A stretch of DNA of 64,000 bases from Sweltsa coloradensis. Lineage: Eukaryota > Arthropoda > Insecta > Plecoptera > Chloroperlidae. The position numbers and the translations under genes were made by a program. The DNA lies in the NCBI GenBank assembly GCA_024449915.1, contig JAMZAV010000981.1, positions 248,001-312,000 of the forward strand, given 5' to 3'. Below the pieces are notes generated by a model. It searched no databases and was not told the DNA's origin. It saw only the letters and a program-made list of their open reading frames with translations. Below, piece by piece: positions 1 through 9,991 of the stretch. How positions within the stretch are numbered: the first letter of the stretch is position 1; the number at the start of each line of letters is the position of its first letter.

Positions 1-60
1 CGTACGGCTGTCAAAGAGCACGGTGAGCGGCAGGATAATAAATTGATGATACATACATAT

Positions 61-990
61 ATATCAAACACCCTTTTCCAACATTCGTCGGGTCGGGGGG
101 TGACGAGTCACCAGTTTCTCGGGCTATCTTCTAGTGCTTGCTAGCCAGGCTCAGCACCCCTCATCTTCTTCCTCGTTTTCTTCCATAACCGGCATTTCTA
201 ATAATTCTCTCCACTTCTTCCTGTCCTCCCAGAGTCTTTCTTCATTAACCCTATCCCATGTTTTCCCTCTTTCTTCGATGCTTCGCGTTATTTGGTCCCG
301 CCATCTATCTCTTGGCCGGCCAACTCTTCGTACTCCCCCACATGTACGTTCAAATTCTCGTCTTGGGATTCTGTCTTGCTTCATTCTTCTTACATGTCCA
401 TACCACCTGAGTCTTTCTCTTCCTATTTTATCTCGTAGACTTTCCACTCCTAATTTGTATCTTGTTGTTATGCTTCGTACCTTGTCTAGTTTTGTTATGC
501 CCACCGCACTTCTTAGAAATTTCATCTCTGCTGCTTGCAGTCTGCTCTCTTCCTTTCCTCCTATTGTCCATGTCACTGATGCATAATATGACAAAATTGG
601 GAGTAAGTACATTTTGTATAATATCATTTTACATCTGTTTGATATTTCCTCTTTCCATAGTAGTTTTTCGTATGCTTTGGTAGAATTTGTGTGCTAGTAT
701 GATTCTTCTTGATATTTCTGCTGTTATTTTGGCATCCTTTGTCAGAATACTTCCCAGGTATTTGAATTCTTCTGCAATTGACAGCTCTTCTCCACGTAGT
801 GTTACTTTTTTCTGGTTCGGTTTAATTTTCTTGGTTACTATTAACATCTCACTCTTTTTGATACTTATTTTCATGTTAAATTCCTGTGTTTCCTCATTCC
901 ACTTATCTATACTTTCCTGGACTTCTTCAATGGAATCTCCCCATCTCACTATATCGTCGGCAAATATCATCGTCTTTGACATTTTGCTTT
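61..990 (-). mobile_element. 5'-truncated non-LTR retrotransposon (LINE)
   Basis: The minus strand carries the C-terminal half of a reverse transcriptase, followed toward the low-coordinate side by a 3' tail that ends in a TA-rich tract around positions 45-65. The 5' end is lost near 990, next to another TA-rich stretch. 5' truncation and a simple tail are typical of LINEs. A 54-bp fragment of the same 3' end recurs at 23909-23963. I cannot assign the clade with confidence. Confidence 0.8.
151..982 (-). pseudogene. Broken LINE reverse transcriptase, C-terminal part
   Basis: The enzyme would copy LINE RNA into DNA at the target site. Two minus-strand blocks are visible. The block at 982-629 has the catalytic motif FADD (start MSKTMIFADDIV) followed by SIKKSEMLIV and FKYLGS, which match the palm and downstream motifs of non-LTR reverse transcriptases. 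The block at 627-151 continues with YLLPILSYYASVTW, RWYGHVRRM and GRPRDRW, the usual C-terminal region of such ORFs. The blocks are one base out of frame near 628-631, where a stop follows NIKQM, so a single-base deletion broke the frame. The endonuclease and N-terminal palm are missing. The plus-strand reading frames over this region are antisense shadows. Confidence 0.8.
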
Positions 991-1571
991 CGGTTGGTTC
1001 ATATTATATAAAACACATACTATATATATATACACATATTATATAAAATTATAAATGATACGTAACGGCAAGGTTGTTTGCTAACGAAAACTTAAAAGTG
1101 GTGCTAAGTACAAAATAGACTACTTAATTGTAACTGGTACGTTTTAAAGAACTTTTGAAAAAAAGTTCCCTGGGAATATGAACTTGATCACTTAAAAGTT
1201 CCTCAACACTAAAAGGGATCAAGTTCCTTAGAAAGTTCTTGTAATATGGGACTCGTTCATTTAAAAAGTTCCTTCCCCAAGTTATGTGCATGATCTTGAA
1301 ACCAACAGCATATGCCACAAGTTAATACGGGAACAATACCAATATCATTAAATTGGTTATATTTCAATTTGTCACATTTCTGAAGTATTGACATTCCTTT
1401 AGAAATGTATGGACCAGATGCAGTATGCACTATTTATTTGGTTGGCCGATGTAGGTTGTGGGAGAAATGTTCCGAGACCCTCTTTAGCCATTTGTTTATA
1501 AGGAAAATAAATATGTCCTACTAGTATACTAATTTGAAAAGTACAGTATTGTATGGAAGAAGACACTATTA
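991..1571. other. Gene-poor interval
   Basis: AT-rich DNA between the LINE and element A. A 64-codon minus frame at 1124-1318 contains several AAGTTCC-like words and looks like chance or repeat sequence. I see no gene. Confidence 0.5.
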
Positions 1572-1768
1572 GTGGTGACTATAGGGTGGGTCGAAAAAAA
1601 TATTTTGTTTTTTTTCGGAACGCTTTAGTGCGGAAAAGTTGCCTATTGTAATTAGAAGAAAAACGGCATTAAAAAAATTAAAATCGGTTAACATCTTCCG
1701 TTCGCGCATCGGACCTAAAGTTAATGAAAAATTTCAAAAACCGCGACTTTTTTGTACTTTTTTTTGTA

Positions 1769-2794
1769 GTAGGGGGCGGAAGGGGTGGAGGATAAGCTGT
1801 CACCACTCAGCTGTTTAGAGTCTAGCTGAGAAGACTAACTGATGAATTAGATAATAATTAATTATAAGAGCGTAATCCAGAGGGGCAATTACTTCGGAGG
1901 AGTGTAGGAACTTGGCTCTTGGGTAGCCAACGTTGGAAAAACACACGAGTCAATCGGAAACAGAGTTTTATTGTGTAATCATTAAGTGACTGAAGCTGTC
2001 ATGTAATAATTGTTATGTAACATACACAGATTGATTGAATGGACATTTAGTGCTTTGCATGCTAATGTTGATACAGTAACTGAGAGTTTGGATAATGGCA
2101 CATCATTGATATTTTAATTAGAAGACAACAGAGATTATAACATTTTCTTTGCTTGGTGCAAACATGGTCATTTAATTAATAGAGATTTGTTCACAGATGC
2201 GCCATTAGACAAGCTATACTCATTATGAGAATGATAATGATAATTATAGTGATAATAATAATATATTATGACTCACCCAGTTTTTGTGATGCTCACTGAA
2301 TTTAATTAACACTTTTTATGTAACAATTGCAACAGGATTCAGAGGAAGATTAGCTCTTGAACTACCGTTCAATCAGCTGGAGGACATCTGATATTTTGAG
2401 CTACCTCACAATATCAGATAGGACTAGGGTTGAACACTTGAGCTACTTCACGTGTCCAAGACCAAGCACTAAGTGTTTTTACTGGGCTAAAATGTCCTGC
2501 TTATATACAAACTGAGTATAGTACCATCCAGTGCTCTAGGTGTCTTATTTGTGTAGTTTCACCCTATCTATTTACAGGCAAGGACTTTAAGTTATGAATA
2601 ATACTATAGTTATGAAAGTGTCAAGTGAAAGTAGGTGACATACTTGGAGACCAGGATCCCTGGTGTGCAAGGATGTGCTGTGACACTGAATTGTTATTAT
2701 TAAGCTATAGTGATAATCAAGTAAGAATAGGTAAAATAGAATCTTGATAAGAATTTGAATAATTAAAGGGAGCGTAGCTTAGCGCCCTAGAACA
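1769..2794. mobile_element. About 1.03-kb insertion in the left arm of A
   Basis: The right arm of A reads straight through where the left arm is interrupted. The insert is bounded by TTTGTA at 1763-1768 and 2795-2800, a 6-bp target duplication. It starts GTAGGGGGCGGAAGG and ends TTAGCGCCCTAGAACA. The ends share only a loose GTAGGGG/TAGGGCG similarity. I see no ORF and do not recognise the class. Confidence 0.7.
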
Positions 2795-3548
2795 TTTGTA
2801 ACTAAATTTTTTTTTCGGAACGCTTTAGTGCGGACAAGTTTCCTATTGTAATAAGAAGAAAAACGGCATAAAAGAATCTAAAATCGGTTAGCATCTTCCG
2901 TTCGCGCATCGTACTTAAAGTTAATGAAAAATTTAAAAAATCGCGACTTTTTTGCAAATTTTTTAAGTATGGTAAAACTTTTAAAATAAACACGCTTTTG
3001 TTTTTTTGCTTGTTTTATGGTTTAAATAACCTAAATAAATTAAATTCTGATCAATAATCTAATTTTTTCCGTTCGCGCAACGTCTTAAACAAACAGAAAA
3101 ATAGAAATTTGTCGCAATTTTCACTGTGCAACACTGAGCTCGTTTTGCTAGAACAAAACGACCCAGAACTCACCACGTGGAGTTGGTTGCACGTCGAGTT
3201 CCACCCACACCCTACCCAACCAACCATCCAATTGTTGGGTGTGAAATTTACATTATATTTACAACTATTTACAACGATTTTCCATAGAGTAGGTAGGATC
3301 TTTGGCTTACTGTGTATTTAATTTTCTTTTTTTATATTTTCTACACATTTGAAGTCTGATTTTGTAGAGAAATGAGGCATGTCCGATCTCGACTTCAGTG
3401 TTGCTCGGATATAGCCATCTCTAGCTTCATGACCACATACTTTACTCGAGGCCCCTGTCACAAGTTTGACACACCTCTCCACAGCCTGGGTGTGACAGGG
3501 AAACTTGTGTATATCTCTGATGGACTTAGTGTCAGAATTGATGAGTGA

Positions 3549-3761
3549 TTAAATATCATCTTCACTGAGGTCCCGCAGCATTGGGGCAGAATACAACACA
3601 CAAGAATTCCAATTAATTATTTCAGTGTAATCGAAAGCTTGAAAGTTTATCTTCGGTGGTACGAAATTTCTAACAATCTTCTTCTTCTGGACGGTTTGTC
3701 TTGCTTTTATAATCCTTCTGTAACCAAGCTCCCGAATATGTTCTCTATCATCGACAAGCAA
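3549..3761 (-). pseudogene. Inverted duplicate of the C-terminus of the element A protein
   Basis: Reading the minus strand gives LVDDREHIRELGYRRI, NFQAFDYTEIINW and a terminal LRDLSEDDI followed by a stop. The first part repeats 4264-4443 on the plus strand; the last ten residues repeat 8197-8228. This copy is part of the left inverted arm and was probably created when the arm duplicated. It keeps the uninterrupted junction TGCCCCAATGCTGC (minus strand, 3574-3587), which is the empty site for element B. Confidence 0.8.
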
Positions 3762-4443
3762 ACTGCAGGGCCTAAATCTTTTGGTGGGCCAATCGGGCAG
3801 CAGCTCACTTGCTGTGAAAATCTCCTTGTGGTCGACTATGAACCCATAGATTGTTCGATTCCTGATATAGACAGGAATTTGTTGAGCAAAGACCAACAGT
3901 ATTTGTTGGACATTTCAAGTGCAATCAATCACCTTGGGACATTGTCCAGAAGACTTGGCAAATCGGGACCCTGGTCCTATGTCCCATTCCAGATGGCTAA
4001 CTGCGGCCAACCGAGTCCTGAGGTTGTATATAAGTTCATCAGATCCATCAAGAAACTTAAAAGAAATAGTTGGCTCCATCTTAAAATCTTACATGACGTG
4101 TGGTTTGCCATAAAAAATAGCAAATATTTTACTGACGGACCAAAACATGTCTTTCGAGCAATCCAAACATCACGGTATTTATCCGACGAATTACTTCAAG
4201 TTGTCGATTCAGTAATAGAACGAAATGCGATCTTTGCGCACCCAGAGAATCTTCTGGTGGCAATGCTTGTCGATGATAGAGAACATATTCGGGAGCTTGG
4301 TTACAGAAGGATCTTTAAAGCAAGACAAACCGTCCCGAAGAAGAAGATTGTTAGAAATTTCGTACCACCGAAGATAAACTTTCAAGCTTTCGATTACATT
4401 GAAATAATTAATTGGAATTCTTGTGTGTTATATTCTGCCCCAA
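3762..4443 (+). pseudogene. Element A protein, broken, family uncharacterised
   Basis: The plus strand encodes, in order, GGPIGQQLTCCENL, LSKDQQYLLDISSAI, then after a frame change LANRDPGPMSHSRWLTAANR and VLRLYISSSDPS, then after a second frame change DGPKHVFRAIQTSRYL, RNAIFAHPENLLVAML, DREHIRELGYRRI and FDYIEIINW. From memory, proteins with this motif series recur in many invertebrate genomes as uncharacterised transposon proteins; I infer a transposase-like role but see no catalytic triad I can name. Frame shifts fall near 3920 and 4085-4100. The N-terminus is absent because the left inverted arm starts at 3761. The ORF is cut by element B at 4443 and resumes at 8197. Confidence 0.7.
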
Positions 4444-5214
4444 TAGTATAGGGGCTGAGATGTACAAAAAAGGGCCTTGGCTCGATTTGCGTGCCGAAAT
4501 TGATTTTTTGGTTTTAAACGGTTGTTACCATCGTACTTTAATTAATCTAGGTGTTCTTCAATTTTTTCCGCCGCCATCTTGGATAAAATGGCCGCCAATA
4601 TGCTTTTTAGATAAAACGTTGTAGCGCACGAACGAACAAAGGAAAATAATTAAATAAGTTTTGACTTGAAGAAAAATTTATTTAAAAGCATACAAAAAAC
4701 ATAAGGGGTGAAAAATATTTTTTGGGGGGTAAAAAGTAGGATTTTACTGTCAGAGACCACGTGTTTTTAGTATTGTTAATAATTTGAATTAAAAACTTGT
4801 AATGGACCATATAATTAATAGCTTATGACAATGTATTTTTTTCTACGTACAAGAACATAAATGTCTTAACGGTAGCGTAAATAGTTTAGGATTTAGAGCT
4901 ATTTGTATGTAGCAAAGCGTAAGAAAATTGCTTTCCAACTGCATACGCGCGCCTCTCCAAAATACCAGCGAGCTCAGATGTAGTCAATTTGGTCCTTTCC
5001 CTCTATTTTCCCTATATATATTTTCTAATTTTATTTATAGGCAAAGTAATTTTTGGGTAACAAAAACCAAGATGTACTACACCCGTGATATACAAAAAAA
5101 CAGTTCCTACAGGAACAGTTTGTAGACCGCGATTTTTGTAAGCTCTGAACGGTGGAAGCCGGTTGAGTTTTCTGGGATATTATATAAACATAACATGGCG
5201 TATCCAATTTGACG

Positions 5215-5475
5215 TCCCTCATCTAAGCCTGGGTTAGAGTTGGCACAGAGCATGGCTCTGTTTCGTAAAGGGCAAGAAAAGATTAAAGTTCCATATCGCA
5301 AACATCAGCTGGTAGGTAGGGGAGTATCACTCCCTGTAACTATATGCTCTATCGCTCTAAAAGTCGTCGTCGGGGACCTCTCTTCTCTTCATTCTATTGA
5401 CGACCTCCCCAACAACGACGATAATGACCACGTATGATGACAAAGATGAGGACGACCACGATGTGAGAATTAAGA
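5215..5475 (+). repeat. Repeat R, copy a
   Basis: It shares blocks with 20270-20530 and 26720-26960: CAAACATCAGCT, a TCGTCGTCGGGGA word, GACGACCTCCCC-type words and a run of GAC/GAT codons. Translation gives an acidic stretch of Asp and Asn. In this copy it lies inside the coding remnant of element B, so R is most likely a piece of that transposon protein. Confidence 0.55.
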
Positions 5476-7200
5476 CCCTTAGTAGACGAGTTTGATTCCA
5501 AGAACGGGTGTGATAAAGCATAAACTTTGCAAGAACATATCAGCTCTCTGGGAAGAAGTTAAGGCAGGCATCTTAGATCACCTGGAAGACAATCCATTTT
5601 TAGTTGAGAAGCAACTTATCAACATAATTCGTTAAATAATATTTTAGATATAATAGAGATGGCAAGCTATTGTACGATGATTTTGTTGCCAAGCGACTTA
5701 TTATTGATTTATTCCAAATGTATGTTTGGACACTGTCAAAAAGAGTAGCCTAAAGTTACTCACCTAAAGAACAATATGTAATAAAAAGATTAACTTTTAA
5801 GTTGGTCGTACGTGATTTCTTCCAAATGATACAAGTTCTTTCATGTCAGTGTTAGAACAACGTTATGTACGACTTGAACATGTGCCTGTTCCCGCAGTGT
5901 CAGACAGTAAGATATGCATTGTAGATGCTTTAACCTTAGTGCAATGTATCACGAAAGGTCCAGGAATGAATACTTGCAAGGACTTTGCCAATGAGTTTGT
6001 TCTTCGTATTAGGAGAATTCTTTCTTTTTACGTCGAGGGAAGAATAATATTGTATATTACATAACGCCATAACTCACTTAAGGATAATATACTATAAAAA
6101 AGTAGTGATGATTGTACCTAACAAAATTCATTGTTAATAACGCAACAAATATTAAACTCATTTCTCAGACGACATTATACTATCTCACATTGAGAGTAAA
6201 TCACAACTTAGCCATATACTGTGAACTTACGTAAAACACTTTTGATAAAAACGAATCAATGTTGTTTCAGTAGATTGTACCTTCAGTAACCATCCCGACT
6301 TGTTTGAACCGAATATTGAACGCCATACACACGAGGAAGCCGACAACTTAATTCCCCTTCACGTTCTAGGTGCAATGGTGACGTGCATAAATTGTAACAT
6401 TGACGTCATGTTGCCGGACACAGACGTATTCTTACTCTTTATATACCTTTGTTCAAGGTATGATCTGCTGAAAACTTTATCTTTTATTACTGGCCATGGC
6501 AAACACAAAAGAAGTATCAATTTGAATGATGAGTGCAATGAATTAGACAGTGAAAAATGTAAGTGATTGGTCGGACTTCACTGTTCCCCTGGTGCAGACT
6601 GGGGTGGAAAATTAGTTAGGCTTTCAAAAAAGAAAATTGTACCTTGTATCTATACTTGTCTACTGAATTTAAACGAGTAGTACAAGCTTTTGATGAGTTG
6701 GGAGAAGACGATTTCGATTTCGACCAGGTATTGTACGATCTTGAAAGCTTTACATGCCAAATGTATGTCCCAAACACTTTAAAATCACCAAGTCAAATAC
6801 CTGCTCCGGGAATTGTTTAGGAACAAGAAAATTGAAGGAGAGAAATTGCCGCCAACTTTAAGAGCATAACCATGCACCACATATCAGAAGAGCTAATGCC
6901 ATGGCAAGGATAAGCAAGGGTTATCGTTCTTCTCATCCTAACTTTCTACCACTTACTGAGATCAATAGTTTGTAAATTGGGCCCAAAGAATCTACAGTTT
7001 CTGTGAAATGCCTACTCTGCCGGCTACTAAGGCAATATTGGAAAAAGTAAGGTGTGGATGCAAAGGCCAGATTACGGGGAAAAGCTGTTTTTGCATGAAA
7101 ATTATCTAACTTGTACTTCTTTATGCAAATGCCACGATTGTCAAAACGTCAGGGATTATTGCATTCATGTAGACGAGTAGTAGATGATGACGAAGACGAT
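5220..7200 (+). pseudogene. Element B protein, broken: PIN/XPG-like plus Cys-rich tail
   Basis: Frames must be switched to follow it. In order: LAQSMALFRKGQEKIKVPY (5234-5300) with an acidic stretch DDLPNNDDNDHV after it; VLEQRYVRLEHVPVPAVSD and ICIVDALTLVQCITKGPG (5846-5965); a decayed block with LISLRRHYTISH (about 6145-6185); HTHEEADNLIPLHVL and LPDTDVFLLFI (6324-6450); VGLHC...GADWGGK (6570-6610); FDELGEDDFDF (6690-6725); and a Cys-rich stretch CGCKGQ...GKSCFC (7055-7100). The EEAD and PDTDV motifs with a GxH..xGxD block fit a PIN/FEN1/XPG-like nuclease fold. The tail resembles CxC zinc-binding clusters. Stops and shifts are frequent, so it is dead. Role in transposition is inferred. Confidence 0.65.
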
Positions 7201-8039
7201 GTCAAAGTCCCGTTAGTGTGATGAGGACCAATGATGTAGAAATTGGTAAGTCAAACTGCATATGTAGGCTATCAAATACCTTTTTGTAGGACTACATTTA
7301 AATATTTCCCATGAATGTAAAAAAGGTCTTGTGGTACTACCCTAACGTGTTGATTTTAAAAATTACAGGAGGTCACCTCGCATATCGCGTTCATAAAGAT
7401 AGTGCTATTCCAAATCACTTGTGCACAGCAATGTGCACTCAGACATTTAAAAAATTGTATTTCCATGTAAACATAAAAAGTATATTAGCTCTCACATATG
7501 TATAATGTATAGTATAGACCACGCCCATTTCGCATTTTTAAGATAAATGAAAAGAAATTGTTGTCAAGCAAATTACAAACTAAAAACTCGACAAATAAAT
7601 AATATATATTTACACATTAATATAGGCCTATAAAGGTCTATTCTTAAGTGTAATACAAACTTTATTCAAATTGTGTACATCATATACATTTATTATTTCG
7701 TAATATTTTAAATTTAGCTGAAAACTAATTAAAAACTTTTATTAGCGGTCATATTTTTCAAGATGGCTACCAAAATTAATTAAGCCGGTTAATATTTTTT
7801 AAGTATTATTATCTATCGATCATATTTTTATCTATCATGCACTCTAAAAAATGTAAAGCGCCTTTATTCGTCTAAATAGACCACAAAAGTACAAAATCAA
7901 CTAAATTAAAAAAAATTGTATTTTAAAATATTTTTTTCGGGTTATTGTATTTTTTTATTATTTCTTATCGATCAATTAGTACACCAATTTTTTTTCGTAT
8001 TTTAAACATAATAATTGCATGAGTTTTAATCGTTTTTCT
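7201..8039. other. 3' non-coding part of element B
   Basis: AT-rich sequence after the Cys-rich region and before the right inverted repeat. I see no coding pattern; a 64-codon frame at 7311-7505 has no recognisable motif. Confidence 0.4.
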
Positions 8040-8196
8040 GAAATGTACTATGGCGGCCATTTTTTCCAAGATGGCGGCGTAAAAAATTGAAGAACACCTA
8101 GATCATGTTTGGGTGAATGGTTTCTATCATTTAAAACCAAAAAAATCAATTTCGGCACGCAAATCGAGCCAATGTACATCTCAGCCCCTACTACAA

Positions 8197-8228
8197 TGCT
8201 GCGGGACCTCAGTGAAGATGATATTTAA
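8197..8228 (+). pseudogene. Last codons of the element A protein, downstream of element B
   Basis: In frame with the codons at 4432-4443 once B and one CAA copy are removed, this gives MLRDLSEDDI and a TAA stop at 8226-8228. The same ten codons occur in the inverted left arm at 3549-3580. This shows the ORF of A was split by B. Confidence 0.8.
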
Positions 8229-9171
8229 TCACTCATCAACTCTGACACTAAGTCCATCAGAGATATACACAAGTTTCCCTGTCACACCCAGGCTGTGGAG
8301 AGGTGTGTCAAACTTGTGACAGGGGCCTCGAGTAAAGTATGTGGCCATGAAGCCAGAGATGGCTATATCCGAGCAACACTGAAGTCGAGATCAGACATGC
8401 CTCATTTCTCCACAAAATCAGACTTCAAATGTGTAGAAAATATAAAAAAGGTTAATTAAATACACAGTAAGCCAAAGATCCTACCTACTCTATGGAAAAT
8501 CGTTGTAAATAGTTGTAAATATAATGTAAATTTCACACCCAACAATTGGATGGTTGGTTGGGTAGGGTGTGGGTGGAACTCGACGTGCAACCACCTCCAC
8601 GTGGTGAGTTCTAGGTCGTTTTGTTCTAACAAAACGAGCTAAGTGTTGCACAGTGAAAATTGCGACAAATTTATATTTTTCTGTTTTTTTTTAAGACGTT
8701 GCGCGAACGGAAAAAATTAGATTATTGATCAGAATTTAATTTATTTAGGTTATTTAAACCATAAAACAAGCATAAAAAACTAAAGCGTGTTTATTTCAAA
8801 AGTTTTACCATACTTAAAAAATCTGCAAAAAAGTCGCCATTTTTGCAATTTTTCATTAACTTTAAGTACGATGCGCGAACGGAAGATGCTAACCGATTTT
8901 AAATTCTTTTATGCCGTTTTTATTTTTATTTCAATAGGAAATTTTTTCCGCACTAAAGCGTTCCGAAAAAAAATATTTAGTTACAAAAAAAAGTGCAAAA
9001 AAGTCGCGGTTTTTGAAATTTATTTTTCATTAACTTTAGGTCCGATGCGCGAACGGAAGATGTTAACCGATTTTAATTTTTTGATGCCGTTTTTCTTCTA
9101 ATTACAATAGGCAACTTTTCCGCACTAAAGCGTTCCGAAAAAAAACAAAACATTTTTTTCGACCCACCCTA
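8197..9171 (-). repeat. Element A right inverted arm (outer part)
   Basis: It is the inverse of 1580-3580 without the insert at 1769-2800. It contains the AGGGTGTGGGTGGAAC block (about 8563-8578), two copies of CGCACTAAAGCGTTCCG (8949 and 9120) and the terminal CGACCCACCCTA. The inner 180 bp of this arm lies at 4264-4443, beyond element B. Confidence 0.85.
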
Positions 9172-9523
9172 GTGGTGACGTCAGAGCCAACTCCAAATAA
9201 GCTTCTATCCCATTGATTACCATTTATTTCCGCCTTACCAGCGGATTGTTTAGAGTCGGGCAGTGGTTTCTAATAAGGGGGCCATGACATCACACAAATA
9301 GTGTCTACTATTATTATTGATTTTTGCCACCACCCTCTAGTCTTGTGGTAATTCAAGTCACTAGTCACATCATTGTTTAATCAATGTCACTACTGATATG
9401 CAAGATATCTGTTTATTTGCTAAACTTTTATACCTAAGCTTGCAAACATCCTTGGATAGATTACAGTTTTCTGTAAAACAGGGCCAAAAACTTTTTCAAG
9501 ATGTAAAATATACTATGTGTAAT

Positions 9524-9983
9524 TAGGGATGCATACAATAGTCGATATTATCGATCGATAATCAATAATGGATATAATTTCCATAATCGATAACCAAAAT
9601 TCATTATCGATTATCAAAATATACAATAATTGGTCAATAGTGGCACGACCACGAATAAAACTCTAAATACAGAGATTATCTCACGTTGTGCCATGCACTG
9701 GCTGGGCTGGTGTCAAAGTCAAGATTTATGTTTGGAAATGAGCTATCAGTTGTTAACGGATGCCGAACACATGACATCGAAGACAGCAAGGCAGCAAACG
9801 GAACGCGATTGTGTTGTTTTGCTTACACTTGCCACACTTGAGGTTTCACTTATAGGTCGGAACAGGCTTTATTATTATTAGTTTTAGGGCGCTTTAACAG
9901 CTAGTTGGTGATATCGATATTATCGATAATAACATTCCCATTTTGATAATCGATAACAAAAAAAGTATTGATGTGCATCCCTA
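9524..9983. mobile_element. Element G: hAT-type MITE, 460 bp
   Basis: Ends TAGGGATGCATACAATA and, inverted, TAGGGATGCACATCAATA are flanked by a perfect 8-bp duplication TGTGTAAT (9516-9523 and 9984-9991). The subterminal regions are full of TATCGATA-type palindromes. There is no transposase; the frame at 9630-9881 lies inside and has no known motif. Confidence 0.9.
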
Positions 9984-9991
9984 TGTGTAAT

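Larger units (their letters stand above)
1580..3761 (+). repeat. Element A left inverted arm
   Basis: It is the inverse of 4264-4443 plus 8197-9171. Aligned landmarks are the doubled GGAACGCTTTAGTGCGG block (1617 and 2817 versus 8950 and 9120), the GTTGGGTGTGAAATTTAC block (3232 versus about 8535) and the end of the ORF (3549-3761). The left arm is interrupted by the insert at 1769-2794. Confidence 0.85.
4444..8193 (+). mobile_element. Element B: DNA transposon inserted in the ORF of A (Academ-like)
   Basis: The left end TAGTATAGGGGCTGAG and the right end (opposite strand) TAGTAGGGGCTGAG begin inverted repeats of about 150 bp (4444-4600 and 8040-8193). They share the words GCTCGATTTGCGTGCCGAAA and CTAGGTGTTCTTCAATTTTT. 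The element is flanked by CAA at 4441-4443 and 8194-8196. The inverted copy at 3574-3587 has a single CAA, so the 3-bp duplication is real. A 3-bp TSD plus a PIN/XPG-like domain and a Cys-rich tail in the encoded protein suggest the Academ superfamily; that assignment is inference. Length is 3,750 bp. Confidence 0.8.
1580..9171 (+). mobile_element. Element A: DNA transposon with long inverted arms, hAT-like ends
   Basis: The ends are TATAGGGTGGGTCG on the left and, on the opposite strand, TAGGGTGGGTCG on the right. They are flanked by the direct repeat GTGGTGAC (1572-1579 and 9172-9179). The 8-bp size, the nTnnnnAn pattern and a YARNG-type terminus fit the hAT superfamily; assignment by ends only. 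After removing two later insertions (1769-2800 and 4444-8196) the element is about 2.8 kb: two inverted arms of about 1.15 kb around a unique centre of about 500 bp (3762-4263). The arms repeat the motif GGAACGCTTTAGTGCGGA twice each. The centre and right arm carry a broken ORF. The TSD could also be read as 10 bp (TAGTGGTGAC). Confidence 0.85.

Noticed and set aside
134..586. 150-codon plus-strand frame
   Set aside because: It is antisense to the LINE reverse transcriptase on the minus strand; composition is Ser/Leu/Phe-rich as expected of a shadow frame.
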